Shown: positions 19,866 through 30,239 of the stretch, piece by piece
Layout: the number at the start of each line of letters is the position of its first letter
Numbering within the stretch: position 1 is the first letter of the stretch
Position numbers and translations under genes: made by a program
The notes under the pieces: generated by a model
The model's database searches: none
Told to the model about the DNA's origin: nothing
The model's input: only the letters and a program-made list of their open reading frames with translations
Source: Alentia gelatinosa
Lineage: Eukaryota > Annelida > Polychaeta > Phyllodocida > Polynoidae
Direction: 5' to 3'
Length of the DNA stretch: 64,000 nucleotides
NCBI GenBank assembly: GCA_950022655.1
Contig: OX465580.1
Location: 128,496,099 to 128,560,098, forward strand

Positions 19866-20636
19866 GTGTAGCGAATGAGTTATATAAGGGACAAGGTGGG
19901 GGTGGCCAGATGGATGGCCTTTTGTGTAGATAAGCCCGGTTTGGCGAAACAACCGAGAGTCTGGATCCACACCAATGTCCACCCTTCGTATTCTATCTGT
20001 CCTGGTTTTTTTTGTGTGCTTCCTTTTCTTTTGTAAAACTTCTTTTTCCTGGAATGGAGGGGAGATGCTCTGAGGATTGTGCTCTGGCAGTGTCTACAAA
20101 TGCTGATATGGGGTTTGGAGACTGAGGAATGTAAGAGAGAGTAATGGCAGGCGAAGGGTGTGACACAGCGTGTGGCTCCTACACGAACCGCAAACTGCAT
20201 GTACCCAGCATTTACATTAGACGACTAAATACGTGGCGACTGTAGATTGTCAAGCCGGTGGTGGCAATGTCCACCGCAAAAGTCGTCAGCCTCAGAGTGT
20301 ACCCGAGCATTTACACTGACGACACTGGGGGCCGTTGAATAAAGTACGAACGACCAACAATACCCTAGAATCGTCTTTGGGGCCATAGTGTTGTATAAGA
20401 TAATGTGTTGCAAGCATCAGATGTATTGATTATAAGAGTAACCTAAAGGTCTTATAGGGTGTTATATACAAATACTTTCATTCATAAAAATATCTTCTGT
20501 TTAATCATACCACACCGAATGGAAATAATTGTCCAGAATGCCCTTTATCGTTGGAGTTATCGTATCGTCCAGCACTAGAAACGAACGAACTTTATTCAAC
20601 AGGCATCAGGGGTCTGTTTAACATCAGATGAACGAG
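19866..20636. other. No recognised gene
   Basis: GACGAC and GTCGTC words near 20220-20370 (GCATTTACATTAGACGACT; GTCGTCAGCCTCAG) recall 27450-27545 (GTTTACATGAGACGACTT; TAGTCGTCAGG). This is probably another word-type element with unclear ends. Confidence 0.35.
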
Positions 20637-20925
20637 ACTTTGAAAGCTCGTACGGGGGTCGTCCAGCCAGTCTCGTTCAAGAAGCACGTCGCTCGTCCAG
20701 GGGCGAGCCCTGTACGATACGAGAGAGCTGCCATAAGGGGTCGTCCAGCCAGTCTCGTTCAAGAAGCACGTCGCTCGTCCAGGGGCGAGCCCTGTACGAT
20801 ACGAGAGAGCTGCCATAAGGAAATCTCGTTCAACAAGAAACTCGTCCAACGGAGAAATCTCGTCCACACTCTCCTACATCGTCTCAAGGTCTCGCATACG
20901 GACGACACCCCAAAGGGGTGTCGTA
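20637..20925 (+). mobile_element. CGTCCAG/GAACGAG-word element, copy 1, with 82-bp duplication
   Basis: Matches 27095-27345 in reverse. Landmarks are CTGTTTAACATCAGATGAACG, GAGACTTTGAAAGCTCG, CTCGTCCACACTCTCCTACA and the palindrome GACACCCCAAAGGGGTGTC. This copy has an exact tandem duplication of an 82-bp unit (20659-20740 and 20741-20820, no mismatch seen) that the other copy lacks. Confidence 0.75.
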
Positions 20926-21744
20926 GCTGACGGTTACTTTACCCCTTATATTCACCACTTGCACATAAGCGTGGCGCTGCAATCAGGTTGCGCTGGTTGC
21001 ATGTATCTAGTCCCTGCTTGCCGGGAACCAGCATCATGCTTGCATTCGAAAACGAGGCATGATACCTGACCTTGGTCGGCAGCATGGCTTCAGACCCATA
21101 ATCACAGATTTAACAAAAAACGTAATTTGTTGTTGTGTCGTGATGATTTAATGAAAAATCTATCGGATGACATATAGAAATAAACATGCTACCTTCTTAG
21201 GTATTTCAAGATGATTAGAATTATTACTAGGGTGTGATAGATATTTCCTGAGGTAACTGACTAATGATGCATCAGTTAATTGTCAGAAAATTTGGGAATT
21301 TGTCAGCAAAAATTTAAGCTTTGAAAAATGTCAGGGAAATTGACTGTTGTCGGGGAAATCTGGAATATCTACGTCTATTCACAAAGAAATCTCCATCTCT
21401 GACACTCTTGAGAATTGTGTATATTTAAGAAAATTATGAATTAGGAAAATTAGGAATTAGGAAAATCAAATTCTTTTTGTGCTCTTTTTGACTCCTTGTC
21501 ATCTGTCATTATGCTCCATTATCTCAGCAAATATTTATCACAGGCTGGCAATATAGGTATAATTTTAAATGTCTTGAAGTGCCTAATAAGATAGGACGAT
21601 TATTTCATTAGGTCATCACGATAGATTTTCTAAAAAATCACTCTGAAAACAGGAAGAATACATGTTCTAGTATTTTTTATCTAAAACAATTCCAATGTTC
21701 TATCTATTACAGGAAATTCTAGCCATAACACAGGTATATCATAT
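20926..21744. other. No recognised gene
   Basis: AT-rich; small direct repeats such as AATTAGGAAAATTAGGAATTAGGAAAATC near 21440. No domain recognised. Confidence 0.4.
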
Positions 21745-22095
21745 TATCCTACCCCTAATAAAAAACGCCATAGGTTTAACATTGACTCAATGTATTTGAC
21801 ATAGCGTTGGATAAAGTGTTATTAATGTACCGAGGTGAATAAAAAAACGGACCAAGCAGGGACGAGATAACGAAAGTAGATCCGGCAGCATTGATAATTA
21901 CTAACATGGATAATTACAAATATTCTCTGTATATCGGTGAGATGGGGTAGGATAAATATGAAACCGAACTCGAGTTAGCCTTCTCAATGTTTATACCACT
22001 CTGGTCACGTCTCGTGTAGTAATACACAACCTGCCCATCGTGGCATAAACATTGGCAAGGCTAACTCTCGTTTGGTTTCTACTAATTATGCCAAT
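21745..22095 (-). repeat. Twin-hairpin element, subfamily TH-4
   Basis: Reverse orientation: TATCCTACCCCTAATAAAAA, CGCCATAGGTTTAACATTG, then GGGGTAGGATAAA. The long hairpin follows, with arms GAGTTAGCCTTCTCAATGTT / AACATTGGCAAGGCTAACTC. The tip is worn: GTCTCGTGTAGT stands where relatives have the TTCGCCTCG block. Confidence 0.8.
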
Positions 22096-22193
22096 AGATA
22101 GGCCCAAGTCTCAGCTTTCTAAAAACGTTTTGTTTATGAAAATCGGCCGCTTATTAATGATACAAGAGCCATTTATATTTTCATTATTATAGT

Positions 22194-22500
22194 CTTAAGC
22201 CTATAAGACAGCGACCCGACCATTGTGCCCGATCACACCTTTCCCCGACGGATCCGTCGGGTCAGTCAGAATCGGGTCGCTGTACGCACTTTACAGACCC
22301 GATTTTAATCGGGTCGGGCATTACTAGCGTGGGGGTAATGACCGACTTTGCCTGACCATAATCGTGTCGCTGTACGCACTTCACCGACTGTTCCCGATGC
22401 CGAGAGGGCCGTTTCAACAGCAGTGCTACCTATCCCCTAGTCTGATTTACAAGTGTCTTATATCGATTTGTAGGGGGGATAGAGGCGATGATAAATCTGA
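22194..22500 (+). repeat. ACCCGA-word repeat X, copy 1 (uninterrupted)
   Basis: AAGCCTATAAGACAGCGACC followed by CCGACGGATCCGTCGGGTC and ATTTTAATCGGGTCGGGC. It continues without a break through GACCATAATCGTGTCGCTGT. It is therefore the empty-site copy for the insertion at 22847-23361. Confidence 0.8.
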
Positions 22501-22680
22501 AAACCGATTTCCAATATCTTATTCGGATCAAAAGTTATTAAATTTTGAATTATTTTCTATGAATCCACACCAGCGGCCCATGGCTCAGCCCGGCTCGGCT
22601 CCCGGCGGCTCTCTTTGATCTCACTCAGTTCACTGTACAAGGTCATAAAGTGGAAAGGTGTCATTGGCAAGTTGAGGGTA
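22501..22680. other. Spacer between X repeats
   Basis: No shared motif recognised; CGGCTCGGCTCCCGGCGGCT is a short GC-rich patch near 22593. Confidence 0.4.
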
Positions 22681-23640
22681 TTAAGCCTATAAGACAGCGA
22701 CCCGACCATTTTGCCCGATCACACCTTTGCCCGACGAATCCGTCGGGTCGGTCACAATCGGGTCGCTGTACGCACTTCACAGACCCGATTTTAATCGGGT
22801 CGGGCATTACTAGCATGGGGGTAATGACCGACTATGCCCGACCTTAGACCAGGAACCCACCAACCCCGATAAGGTCCCCGATAGAGTTCCCGATTGGAAT
22901 TGAACAATTCTTGTCGGGAAAGTTTTCCTATCGTAGCGGTGGGCGCCAGTTTACGATGCGGATCCCGATTCAACCACAACTGGATCCCGATTGGAAATTC
23001 TTATCGTAGCCCTTACGTCTGGATTCAACATGTTTGATATTTTCTACGATTGGAATTCTATCGGGAAGCGTCCCGATTGGAACAGAGCGTATTCCGATTG
23101 GAATTTTTGGTGGGCTGTGCATTACGATAGCGTTTCCGATTCATTCCTGACACAGCTCCAATCGTAATGTATGCTAATGAGGGTGCTGATATCGGGAACG
23201 TATCGGGAACATCAAAAGCTTGGCGCATGTTTTTGCGGGCCCCGATTGGAGTTCCCGATAAGAATTCTATCTGAGTTTATCGGGGATTATTTGGAAATTT
23301 CTTGTTGGGGTTTTAATCGTGGACTATCGGTTACCTTATCGGGGTTGGTGGGTGCTGCCTCTGATCATGTCGCTGTACGCACTTCACCGACTGTTCCCGA
23401 TTCTGAGTAGGCCGTTTCAACCGCAATGCTACCTATCCCCTAGTCCGATTTATAAGAGCCTTATATCGATTTGTAGGGGAGATAGAGGCGATGACGAATC
23501 TGAAAAGCGGTACAATATCGCAATTAGAAGTTATGGCCCGAAGGTGGTGTAGTGATAAAAACGGGCTGCGGTCAGCGAATCGGCTAGGCCGGATCTTTGA
23601 CCTTAGCCCGTTTGTATCACTACACCACTCCCGCCACGAA
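22681..23640 (+). repeat. ACCCGA-word repeat X, copy 2 (interrupted)
   Basis: The outer parts 22681-22846 and 23365-23510 match copy 1 closely (spacing 487 bp). At 23544-23628 a further hairpin appears, with arms GTGGTGTAGTGATAAAAACG / CGTTTGTATCACTACACCAC, not seen in copy 1. Confidence 0.8.
22847..23361. mobile_element. CGAT-word Harbinger-like MITE nested in repeat X
   Basis: A 515-bp insertion. Inner inverted ends are ACCCACCAACCCCGATAAGG and its complement CCTTATCGGGGTTGGTGGGT. TTA lies on the left (22844-22846) and TGA on the right (23362-23364), a worn TWA duplication. The interior is packed with CCGATTGGAA and TATCGGGA in both orientations. The empty target is at 22361-22366. The end block is related to the GTCG-word and TACGATA families. 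Confidence 0.8.
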
Positions 23641-24054
23641 CTCGTCCCATCCCATACCAAAATCGGTATCGGTTCTGAGGGCCATAACGCGTTTATTATA
23701 TGCACAATAAATATCTTTGTAACTCTATAATGATATGATGTTATTATATAATATATGAATCATGTTTCTATGCTAAGCAGATTGCACTGTTAAAAAGGCT
23801 TCGCTGCTGTTGCTGGGGTAACAATTAGCATGGCAACAGCAGCTTTCAGGGCATTCTGCAAAATGTAAACAAAGCATCAGATTGTAAACAAACAGCAAAA
23901 GTAACATTGTTTACACATACAACTAATATAATTCAGCTTACTTTTTTCATTTGTTTATACATTCTGTATTGTTTGCCTTTTATTTAAAAACAACAAAAAA
24001 ATCCTGCTAACCGCGGCCGGGAATCGAACCCGCAATCCCTAGATATTTGGTGCG
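23641..24054. other. No recognised gene
   Basis: Contains a loose inverted pair around TTGCTGGGGTAACAATTAGC (near 23819) and AT-rich sequence. A B-box-like GGAATCGAACCC at 24019-24030 is discussed under rejected items. Confidence 0.4.
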
Positions 24055-24055
24055 G

Positions 24056-24403
24056 GATTCGTCCACTAACTGGTCCCCTGCCTGACACGGTACCCTCCAG
24101 CGGACGATCTCTCGTATGGACTCATATAGGTCAAACGTAGGAGAATCTGTACGAGCGATAGACCCTGCCCTGGACGACATGCCTTATTAAACCACATTGG
24201 ACGACAATCGCCCAGAACCTCATCCCTCGCCTTGTATCTCGTATCGTCCAGGTACAGCCCCGCTCGTCCGATATTAAACAGACGTCCAGGGTGGGCTCTA
24301 TCGCTCGTACAGATTCTCCTACGTTTGACCTATATGAATCCATACGAGAGGTCGTCCGCTGGAGGGTACCTTGTCAGGCAGGGGACCAGTGAGTGGACAA
24401 ATA
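24056..24403. mobile_element. Long inverted-repeat element, CGTCCAG-word group
   Basis: Arms of about 120 bp. The left arm begins ATTCGTCCACTAACTGGTCC and carries CTCGTATGGACTCATATAGG; the right arm is its complement with few mismatches. Inside, GCTCGTCCGATATTAAACAG matches the end of the element at 27095-27345, so the two belong to one group. Confidence 0.75.
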
Positions 24404-24448
24404 TTGACTTCCGGGACCGTTTCGAAAGGCAAAACAGACTGCAAAACG

Positions 24449-25060
24449 GGCTCTGTCGGAGTGTGTCATAGAGCCTGTGGGTCGTAACGGTTTGGCGGCA
24501 AAAGAAAGGTGGCCACGGTGCCGACACACTCAGCTCACTTGGGGGACTTCCTATATATATATATAGGAAATATACTGAAAAATGCGGTTTTCTTTAATTT
24601 TCTAAAAGAAAAACTTAGTGAATTGATGTATTTTATCAGTAGTATTAGATATCCGAACAAATATCTATAATAATGTATCTCAGGCCCTGATCATGATTCT
24701 AAAGAGTGGTACCCACTGCTTCCAACACACTCCGACAAGGCTTGCGACACACTACGACAAGGAAAATCCCTGTCGGAATGGCTCTGTCGGAGTGTGTCGG
24801 AGTGTGTCATAAGGCCATGTCAGAGTGTGCCGTAACCGTTTGGCGGGAAAAGAATGGTTGCCATAGTACCGACACACTTCAACACAACCAGCTCACTTCC
24901 AGGGCTTTATCAATATAGGAAATACATAGAAAATATGATTTTCTTCAATTTCTCCCAAAAAACTGAGTGAATTGGTGTTTTTTTATCAATTGTATCAGAA
25001 ATACAAACGAATATCAATAATCGTGTATCTTAAACCCTTATTACAGTATAGACTACATTA
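24449..25060 (+). repeat. Direct duplication with CGACACACT words, about 330-bp spacing
   Basis: CTCTGTCGGAGTGTGTC, CGTTTGGCGGNAAAAGAA, CCGACACACT, TATAGGAAATA and GTGAATTGNTGTNTTTTATC appear in the same order from 24449 and from 24779. A perfect (TA)n palindrome lies near 24553. No coding frame. Confidence 0.75.
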
Positions 25061-25199
25061 TTATAGTCTATTTACATGTAATAGTCATAGTTACAGTAGT
25101 CAATAATGATCTAGTATCAGATACCAAGTGTATCAGTACTTATCAGTTTATAAAGGCGCACGTGTGTGTATGGGGTTGGGGGGGGAGGAGGTTCATAGC

Positions 25200-25684
25200 T
25201 TTTACATAGTAGGAATGCTCCCGACACACTACGACACAAGCCAACCTCTATGATTAATTAAACATGTTTAATTTTGTCGGAAGTTCTACGACACGGCTAA
25301 GACAAGCGCGCTGTCGTAGAAGTTGAGGTACCTCAACTTCTACAACATGCCCTGCCACTCCCCGACATGGGCTGTGACACGCCCCGACACAAGAGCCTTG
25401 TCGCGGCCCTTCCGACACGGCGACGACATGTCCAACAGGTTAGACATGTCGGGGCATGTTATAAGGGCTGCGACAGGGCAGGGCTTGTCAGGGCGTGTCG
25501 GGGTTACTCTCATCATTTTTGAAAGAATTGAGGAAAACTGTATCCTGTCGTAGCCCATGTCATAGCCCGTGTCGGCGCCGTGGTCTCCTTTTTTCCGCCA
25601 AAACCGTTACGACACGTTCCGACATGCTCCGACACACTACGACACACTCCGACAAGAGTGCTGCGATCGTGCTATGACAGAGAA
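25200..25684. mobile_element. CGACA-word element, ends unclear
   Basis: Dense in CGACACACTACGACA and its complement. GTAGAAGTTGAGGTACCTCAACTTCTAC is a perfect palindrome near 25316-25343. CCGCCAAAACCGTTACGACA (near 25597) is the reverse of the block at about 24488 and 24830. It is therefore probably the other half of one large inverted element spanning 24449-25680. Confidence 0.55.
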
Positions 25685-25687
25685 TTA

Positions 25688-26101
25688 GAGGGCGCGTCCA
25701 CCGACCACGACAAGGCTGCGACAACGGCTTTCCGACAAGGTCCACGACAGCTCTATGATTGGAAGCCTTGTCGTAGCCCTGTCGTGGTTGGTGGACCACA
25801 GTTCCCGACAAGAGGCTACGACAAGGCCACGACAGGCTGCGACATGAAGCTTGTCGGGGGCCTGTCGGGGGCGTTCCGACAAGGTTACCACAAAATCGAA
25901 CATGTTCGATTTTGGAGTCGTGTCGTGGCGTGTCGCAGAGGTCTACGATAGAATATTTAGGTGGAGCGTGCACTTCCCGACAGGCTGCGACAAGGGCTCA
26001 CGACAGCTCTTCTCCTCACGACAAGGCTGCGACAAGGCACCGATTGGAAATTTCTTGTCGGCGTGTGTCACAGCCCTGTCGTGGTTGGTGGACGCACCCT
26101 C
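25688..26101 (+). mobile_element. GTCG-word Harbinger-like MITE, copy 2, TTA duplication
   Basis: A 414-bp element with ends GAGGGCGCGTCCACCGACCA and its near-complement TGGTTGGTGGACGCACCCTC, flanked by TTA (25685-25687 and 26102-26104). A 3-bp TWA duplication is the mark of PIF/Harbinger-type elements. CGACAAGG/CGACAGG words recur on both strands, and the palindrome AATCGAACATGTTCGATT lies in the middle. Internal TTGTCGTAGCC...GGTTGGTGGACC repeats the terminal block. No transposase frame. Same structure reversed at 40504-40963. Confidence 0.88.
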
Positions 26102-26230
26102 TTACGCTTGTCGGACCGTGTCGGTGTGTGTCGTAACTAGTGGGTGCGGGGCTTTACCCATGGAGTTACCACGTTACCGTTACCGTGTTACTAACCAATT
26201 CTAACATTGTTCTCATATTACCGTTTCGTG

Positions 26231-26646
26231 TTGAGTGAGGACTGTTGTTGAGTGAGGACTGTTGAGTGAGGACTGTTGAGTGAGGACTGGTGAGTGAGGA
26301 CTGGTGAGTGAGGACTGGTGAGTGAGGACTGGTGATTGAGGACTGGTGATTGAGGACTGGTGAGTGAGGACTGGTGATTGAGGACTGGTGAGTGAGGACT
26401 GGTGATTGAGGACTGGTGAGTGAGGACTGGTGATTGAGGACTGGTGAGTGAGGACTGGTGAGTGAGGACTGGTGAGTGCATATTGGTGAGTGAGGACTGG
26501 TGAGTGCATATTGGTGAGTGAGGACTGGTGAGTGAGTACTGGTGAGTGAGGGTTGGTGAGTGAGGACTTGTGAGTGAGGACTGGTGATTGAGATCTGGTG
26601 AGTGTAGACTGGTGATTGAGGACTGGTGAGTGAGGACTGGTGAGTG
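26231..26646 (+). repeat. 14-bp minisatellite (TGAGTGAGGACTGG)n
   Basis: About 29 copies of the 14-bp unit, with variants TGATTGAGGACTGG and TGAGTGCATATTGG arranged irregularly. Ends in a G-run. It creates long minus-strand open frames because 14 is not a multiple of 3 and all three frames lack stops; these are not genes. Confidence 0.97.
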
Positions 26647-26667
26647 GGGGGGGGGGGGAGGGGGTAT

Positions 26668-26965
26668 TTAGAAGGAAACCCACGCGATGAAAATAGCTTG
26701 GTCCGTACTCCACCGAGTTTGACTGCAGAGTAATTCACGAAGCGAAGCTGAGTGAATTACTCTGTAGTCAGACGAGATGGAGTGCAGACGAAGTTATTAT
26801 CATCGAGTGGGTTTCTGATTTTATCTCACCCCGTGTAACATCATTTATTGATAAAATAAATCACCCAATTAGCCATTGAGTATTGGGTACTCGAACTTCA
26901 TGGCCGTGGAGTTCGAGTTCCTAATGTTAAGCCTATGGAGATAAATACCGGGGTGAGATAAAACC
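26668..26965 (+). repeat. Twin-hairpin element, subfamily TH-1, copy 2
   Basis: The most complete TH-1 copy. Long stem from GAAACCCACGCGATGAAAAT to its complement ATCATCGAGTGGGTTTC, exact tip GCGAAGC (26742-26748), then TTTTATCTCACCCC, a second hairpin ACTCGAACTTCATGGCCGTGG, TAATGTTAAGCCTATGGAG and the closing GGGGTGAGATAAAA. The second module is thus bounded by a 13-bp inverted repeat. Confidence 0.92.
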
Positions 26966-26984
26966 ACGAACCTTGCCCTTATAT

Positions 26985-27090
26985 CGGAACGCTATCGTGA
27001 AGCATGTCGGAAGCCTGTCAGGCCATGTTGGGGTGTCAGAGTGTGTCAGACCGTATCATAGTCCTTTTGGAGGTCCACTATCACATGCTT
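26985..27090. repeat. CGACA/TGTCGG-word fragment
   Basis: ATGTCGGAAGCCTGTCAGG and GTCAGAGTGTGTCAGACCG resemble the CGACACACT-word sequence near 24.8 kb. Ends not resolved. Confidence 0.4.
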
Positions 27091-27094
27091 CGCC

Positions 27095-27345
27095 TCAGCT
27101 AAGACACCCCTTTGGGGTGTCGTCCGTTTGCGAGACTTCGAGACGATGTAGGAGAGTGTGGACGAGATTTCTCCATTGGACGAGTTTCTTGTTGAACGAG
27201 ACTTTCTCATGGGAGCTCTCTCTTATCGTACGGGGCGCGTCCCTGGACGAGCGACGTGCTTCTTGAACGAGACTGGCTAGACGACCTCCGTACGAGCTTT
27301 CAAAGTCTCGCTCGTCTGATATTAAACAGACCCCAGAGTCGCCGC
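27095..27345 (-). mobile_element. CGTCCAG/GAACGAG-word element, copy 2
   Basis: Reverse of the element at 20637-20925: palindrome GACACCCCTTTGGGGTGTC, TGTAGGAGAGTGTGGACGAG and a final TCTGATATTAAACAGACCCC. It has a single copy of the unit that is doubled in the other element. Confidence 0.75.
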
Positions 27346-27784
27346 CCCTCTAGAGAACTAATTCAAGGCGGCTTGAAATAGTTGCCGGCGTCTGAGCGTG
27401 TCCAATGGTCGTGAGGTGGTGCCAAATTGAGTAATATGATGTAACCAGACGACACGCGCTTGGCGTTTACATGAGACGACTTCTAGACTTTTACAGCTAA
27501 TAGTCGTCAGGAGGTACAAAATGCAAGAATCGCCGGCCAGAATCGTCTAGTGCAAACACCGGGTTACTTAGCAATTTTAGAAGTGAAGGATGGTGGATGG
27601 GGGGTGGGGGGATGTGGTCAAAGTGTAGTTCTACAATGAATACCCAGTCTGTGGCATCTCATGACACACTGCTATAGATATCTCCACTCACAGATAAAGC
27701 CATTTGCAATTGACAGAAATGGAATCGATTATTTGAGTTTCCCTAAAAACATGTTTCCATTGGCCGATTTCTCGTCACCAAGAT
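27346..27784. other. No recognised gene
   Basis: GACGAC/GTCGTC words at 27450-27545 recall 20220-20370. A G-rich tract lies near 27596-27615. Confidence 0.35.
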
Positions 27785-27789
27785 ACCAT

Positions 27790-28098
27790 CGTAAAACTGG
27801 ATGAGTTTTAATCTTAGCCACCGTATGCCACGACTGGAGTTTGGTAAAGGGACTTCATGAGGCGAAGCCGAGTGAAGTCCGGAGTCAGAACTCCAGGAGT
27901 GGCATGCGGTGGCCAAGATTAAAACGAATCAGGTTTTGGTTTTATCCTACCCTGTCTCCTCGATTTTGGAATATTATGTGATAATAATTCTGGATGCAAA
28001 TAGTGGCATATAAATCTCCGTATGCCAGTCAGCGTGGCATACGGAATCTCAATGTTAAGCCTATGGGATTTTATATTAGGGGTGGGATACAGTCAGAA
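27790..28098 (+). repeat. Twin-hairpin element, subfamily TH-2, full copy
   Basis: Long stem with arms GTTTTAATCTTAGCCACCG and CGGTGGCCAAGATTAAAAC, exact tip GCGAAGC (27862-27868), TTTTATCCTACCC, a second hairpin CCGTATGCCAGTCAGCGTGG, CAATGTTAAGCCTATGGGA and the end GGGGTGGGATA. The 10-mer CCGTATGCCA is in both hairpins (27821-27830 and 28018-28027). Confidence 0.92.
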
Positions 28099-28109
28099 AC
28101 CAACGACGG

Positions 28110-28400
28110 ACTTTGGGCACTATTAACACCGATTCGGTCATTGGAAACAAACCAGCTATGAAGTGACCAATGAATTTTTTTGCTTGGATTATGCAATTTG
28201 GCACCAACGACGGATTTCTTTCAGGACTGACATAATCAAGGCCATTTGATTTCGTCGGGTCACCGAGTGAGAACTACTACCCTCACCAATTATTTGATAC
28301 AGACGTACAGTGGGCTGCCCCACCGACAGACCTTCAGGAGAACTCAATAAATCTTCGTCGTTGTAGTCGGTCAATGGACACGCGGTATTTCTCTGAAACG
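28110..28400. mobile_element. TTTTCCACTGGC-family element, diverged copy
   Basis: CACCGATTCGGTCATTGGAA on the left; AACTCAATAAATCTTCGTCG and GTCGGTCAATGG on the right match 34870-34915 and 48980-49020. The ends are worn. Confidence 0.55.
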
Positions 28401-28980
28401 CAATAGTCATAATAATTTTTACACAGCCTCCATGCTCATCTTGAGCATTTAGTTGGGCATATTTCTGTTTTGTTTTTGTTTTGTTGTTGTTGTTGTTTTT
28501 TAAGAAGTGTCTCTGCCTCGTATTCTAAACTTGGGCATATTTCTGTTCAATACTTGATCATTCCAAACCTCCTGGGTTCGCACACAGTTTAGTACGCTAT
28601 TTTCCTAATATCAATATTCCAAAAAAAAACCAACTAATAATTGTGAAAGGCATAATACAGATCCTAAACCGTTAATCTCCAAGAGATGAATCCAATATGA
28701 ACAATCTCATTATGGCTTGCAGATCAGACAGATAAAAGATGGAGATGCTACAATGCAGACCAGCTGAAGGGCAGCTGACCCTCTCAGCTCAGCTGCTCAG
28801 CCAATGACAGTCCATTACACGGTCTCTGAGTCACGCGCATGCGCACTGTGACTTCATCTAGCTGCGCATGCCAATTAACTCTTTCCGCTGCTACTTACAG
28901 AGCAGGGAGTCTGGGTTTCTCAGGTATCCTTATCCTAAATCTCAACGACAGCATATATGTTCACGCTCTGTATTGTAGAG
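28401..28980. other. No recognised gene; (TTG)n tract
   Basis: A short TTTTG/TTG simple repeat lies at about 28463-28500. CAGCTGA words cluster at 28760-28800. The rest is unrecognised. Confidence 0.45.
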
Positions 28981-28984
28981 GAAA

Positions 28985-29220
28985 CCTATGAAACTTTCGG
29001 TCAGAATTCGTTCGTATTCCATCGAGTTAGAATGGCGTAGCAATTCACAAGGCGAAGCTGCGTGAAAATGCGTGTAGCAATTCAAGCGAGATGTGATTGG
29101 GCTCTGACCGTAAACTTGAACAAGTTTCTGAATTTATCTCGCCTTTCACATTGACTAATAGGCTGACCTTTATGACATACTCCTTCATTGAGTATTTTTT
29201 TCTACCTTATACCTTTTAAC
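28985..29220 (+). repeat. Twin-hairpin element, subfamily TH-6, copy 1
   Basis: Long stem around GGTCAGAATTCGTTCGTATTC / GATTGGGCTCTGACC with the exact tip GCGAAGC (29052-29058), then TTTATCTCGCCTTTCACATT and CATTGAGTATTTTTTT. The second module is truncated. Relative of 33465-33742. Confidence 0.8.
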
Positions 29221-29384
29221 TAGAGCCATCTATAGATAGTAGTCATTAGATATCTATTTACTTGAATGTACTAGTCTAATATAAATTTTTTCTAATTGAC
29301 TATGGTCATCAGATCGTAATTTGATAAATATATTGTGTATCTGAACACAGAACTATTTACACGAATACAGTATCTAAACAAGAT

Positions 29385-29445
29385 CTGTCTCAGACAAACA
29401 CCCTGTGAGGTACATGAATCCCGTCGTGTGAATCAAACTTATGAC
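29385..29445 (-). repeat. Dispersed repeat U, copy 1
   Basis: GTCTCAGACAAACACCCTGTG and GGTACATGAATCCC, the reverse of 39895-39965. A third copy is near 41335-41400. Confidence 0.7.
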
Positions 29446-30236
29446 TTTCTATAGCTAACTTTGGGAATGGAGAGAACCATGGGGTACGTCATTACATACC
29501 ATCCTCGCGTTACAGACCGTCCTCTGTCACAAGCCTCCAGTTCACCTGTTCCTTCCCAAGACAGGAATCCTCCCGCCTTAGCTCATCCAATTAACTGACA
29601 GTGTCCAAAGGGCTTCTGTATCAGTAATAATACTGACCTTTGGGATCTTATCCTGCTCTCAAGGTTTGGTATTATCTACGAGGAGATATACCTCCAAGAC
29701 CAGATAAATATTGCTAATTAGTATTTATAGATATGATCTGAAATGGCCTGCGGAGAATCACATTGAGGTTTTGGCCAAAATGGCGCATTCAAGACTTCTA
29801 GGTGCTAATTAATTAGAATTGTCTGGTTGGGGTGAGCCACGTATCTTTGTTATCGTAGAGGTTATTAGGAAAAGCTCGATTAATTAAGATATGTTTTGTG
29901 CCGATCTTTCACATACTCTAATATCATCCCCTGGGTGATGACAAATACATTCACTGAGGCCTATCGATGCCTACTGTCAAATGAGGAAGAAATAACATAT
30001 TTTCCGGGAAGGAATTACTTGTATGCGATGCTGCAATTAGTATTTCGTATGCTTCAGGTCAGAATTCGCTAATGAAACCAAGAACGACAACAACATCTCC
30101 GATATCATATTAGATTCCCGTCTTAACAATTCTACTTTTTTTCAAATGAAATTTTGTGCAGGAATCGTGCATGTGCCCAGCCCTCGTTGGTACTTCCTAC
30201 ATCGTAGATATTTTTATTAACATATAACTAGGACAT
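29446..30236. other. No recognised gene
   Basis: No domain or repeat end recognised. Confidence 0.4.
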
Positions 30237-30239
30237 TAA

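Noticed and set aside
20592..20930. Paired 91- and 100-codon frames on opposite strands
   Set aside because: Result of the inverted CGTCCAG/GAACGAG words and the 82-bp duplication.
24010..24100. Possible tRNA gene on the minus strand (B box GGTTCGATTCC, D-arm-like CCAGTTAGTGG)
   Set aside because: The D-arm-like part belongs to the inverted-repeat arm of the element at 24056-24403 and recurs on its other side. The acceptor stem does not pair and the T-stem has a mismatch.
26231..26646. CRISPR-like array
   Set aside because: Direct 14-bp units without spacers in an animal-type genome; it is a minisatellite.
26166..26738. Overlapping minus-strand frames coding for HSPVLTHQSSLTSP repeats
   Set aside because: Product of the 14-bp minisatellite, which has no stop in any of three frames.
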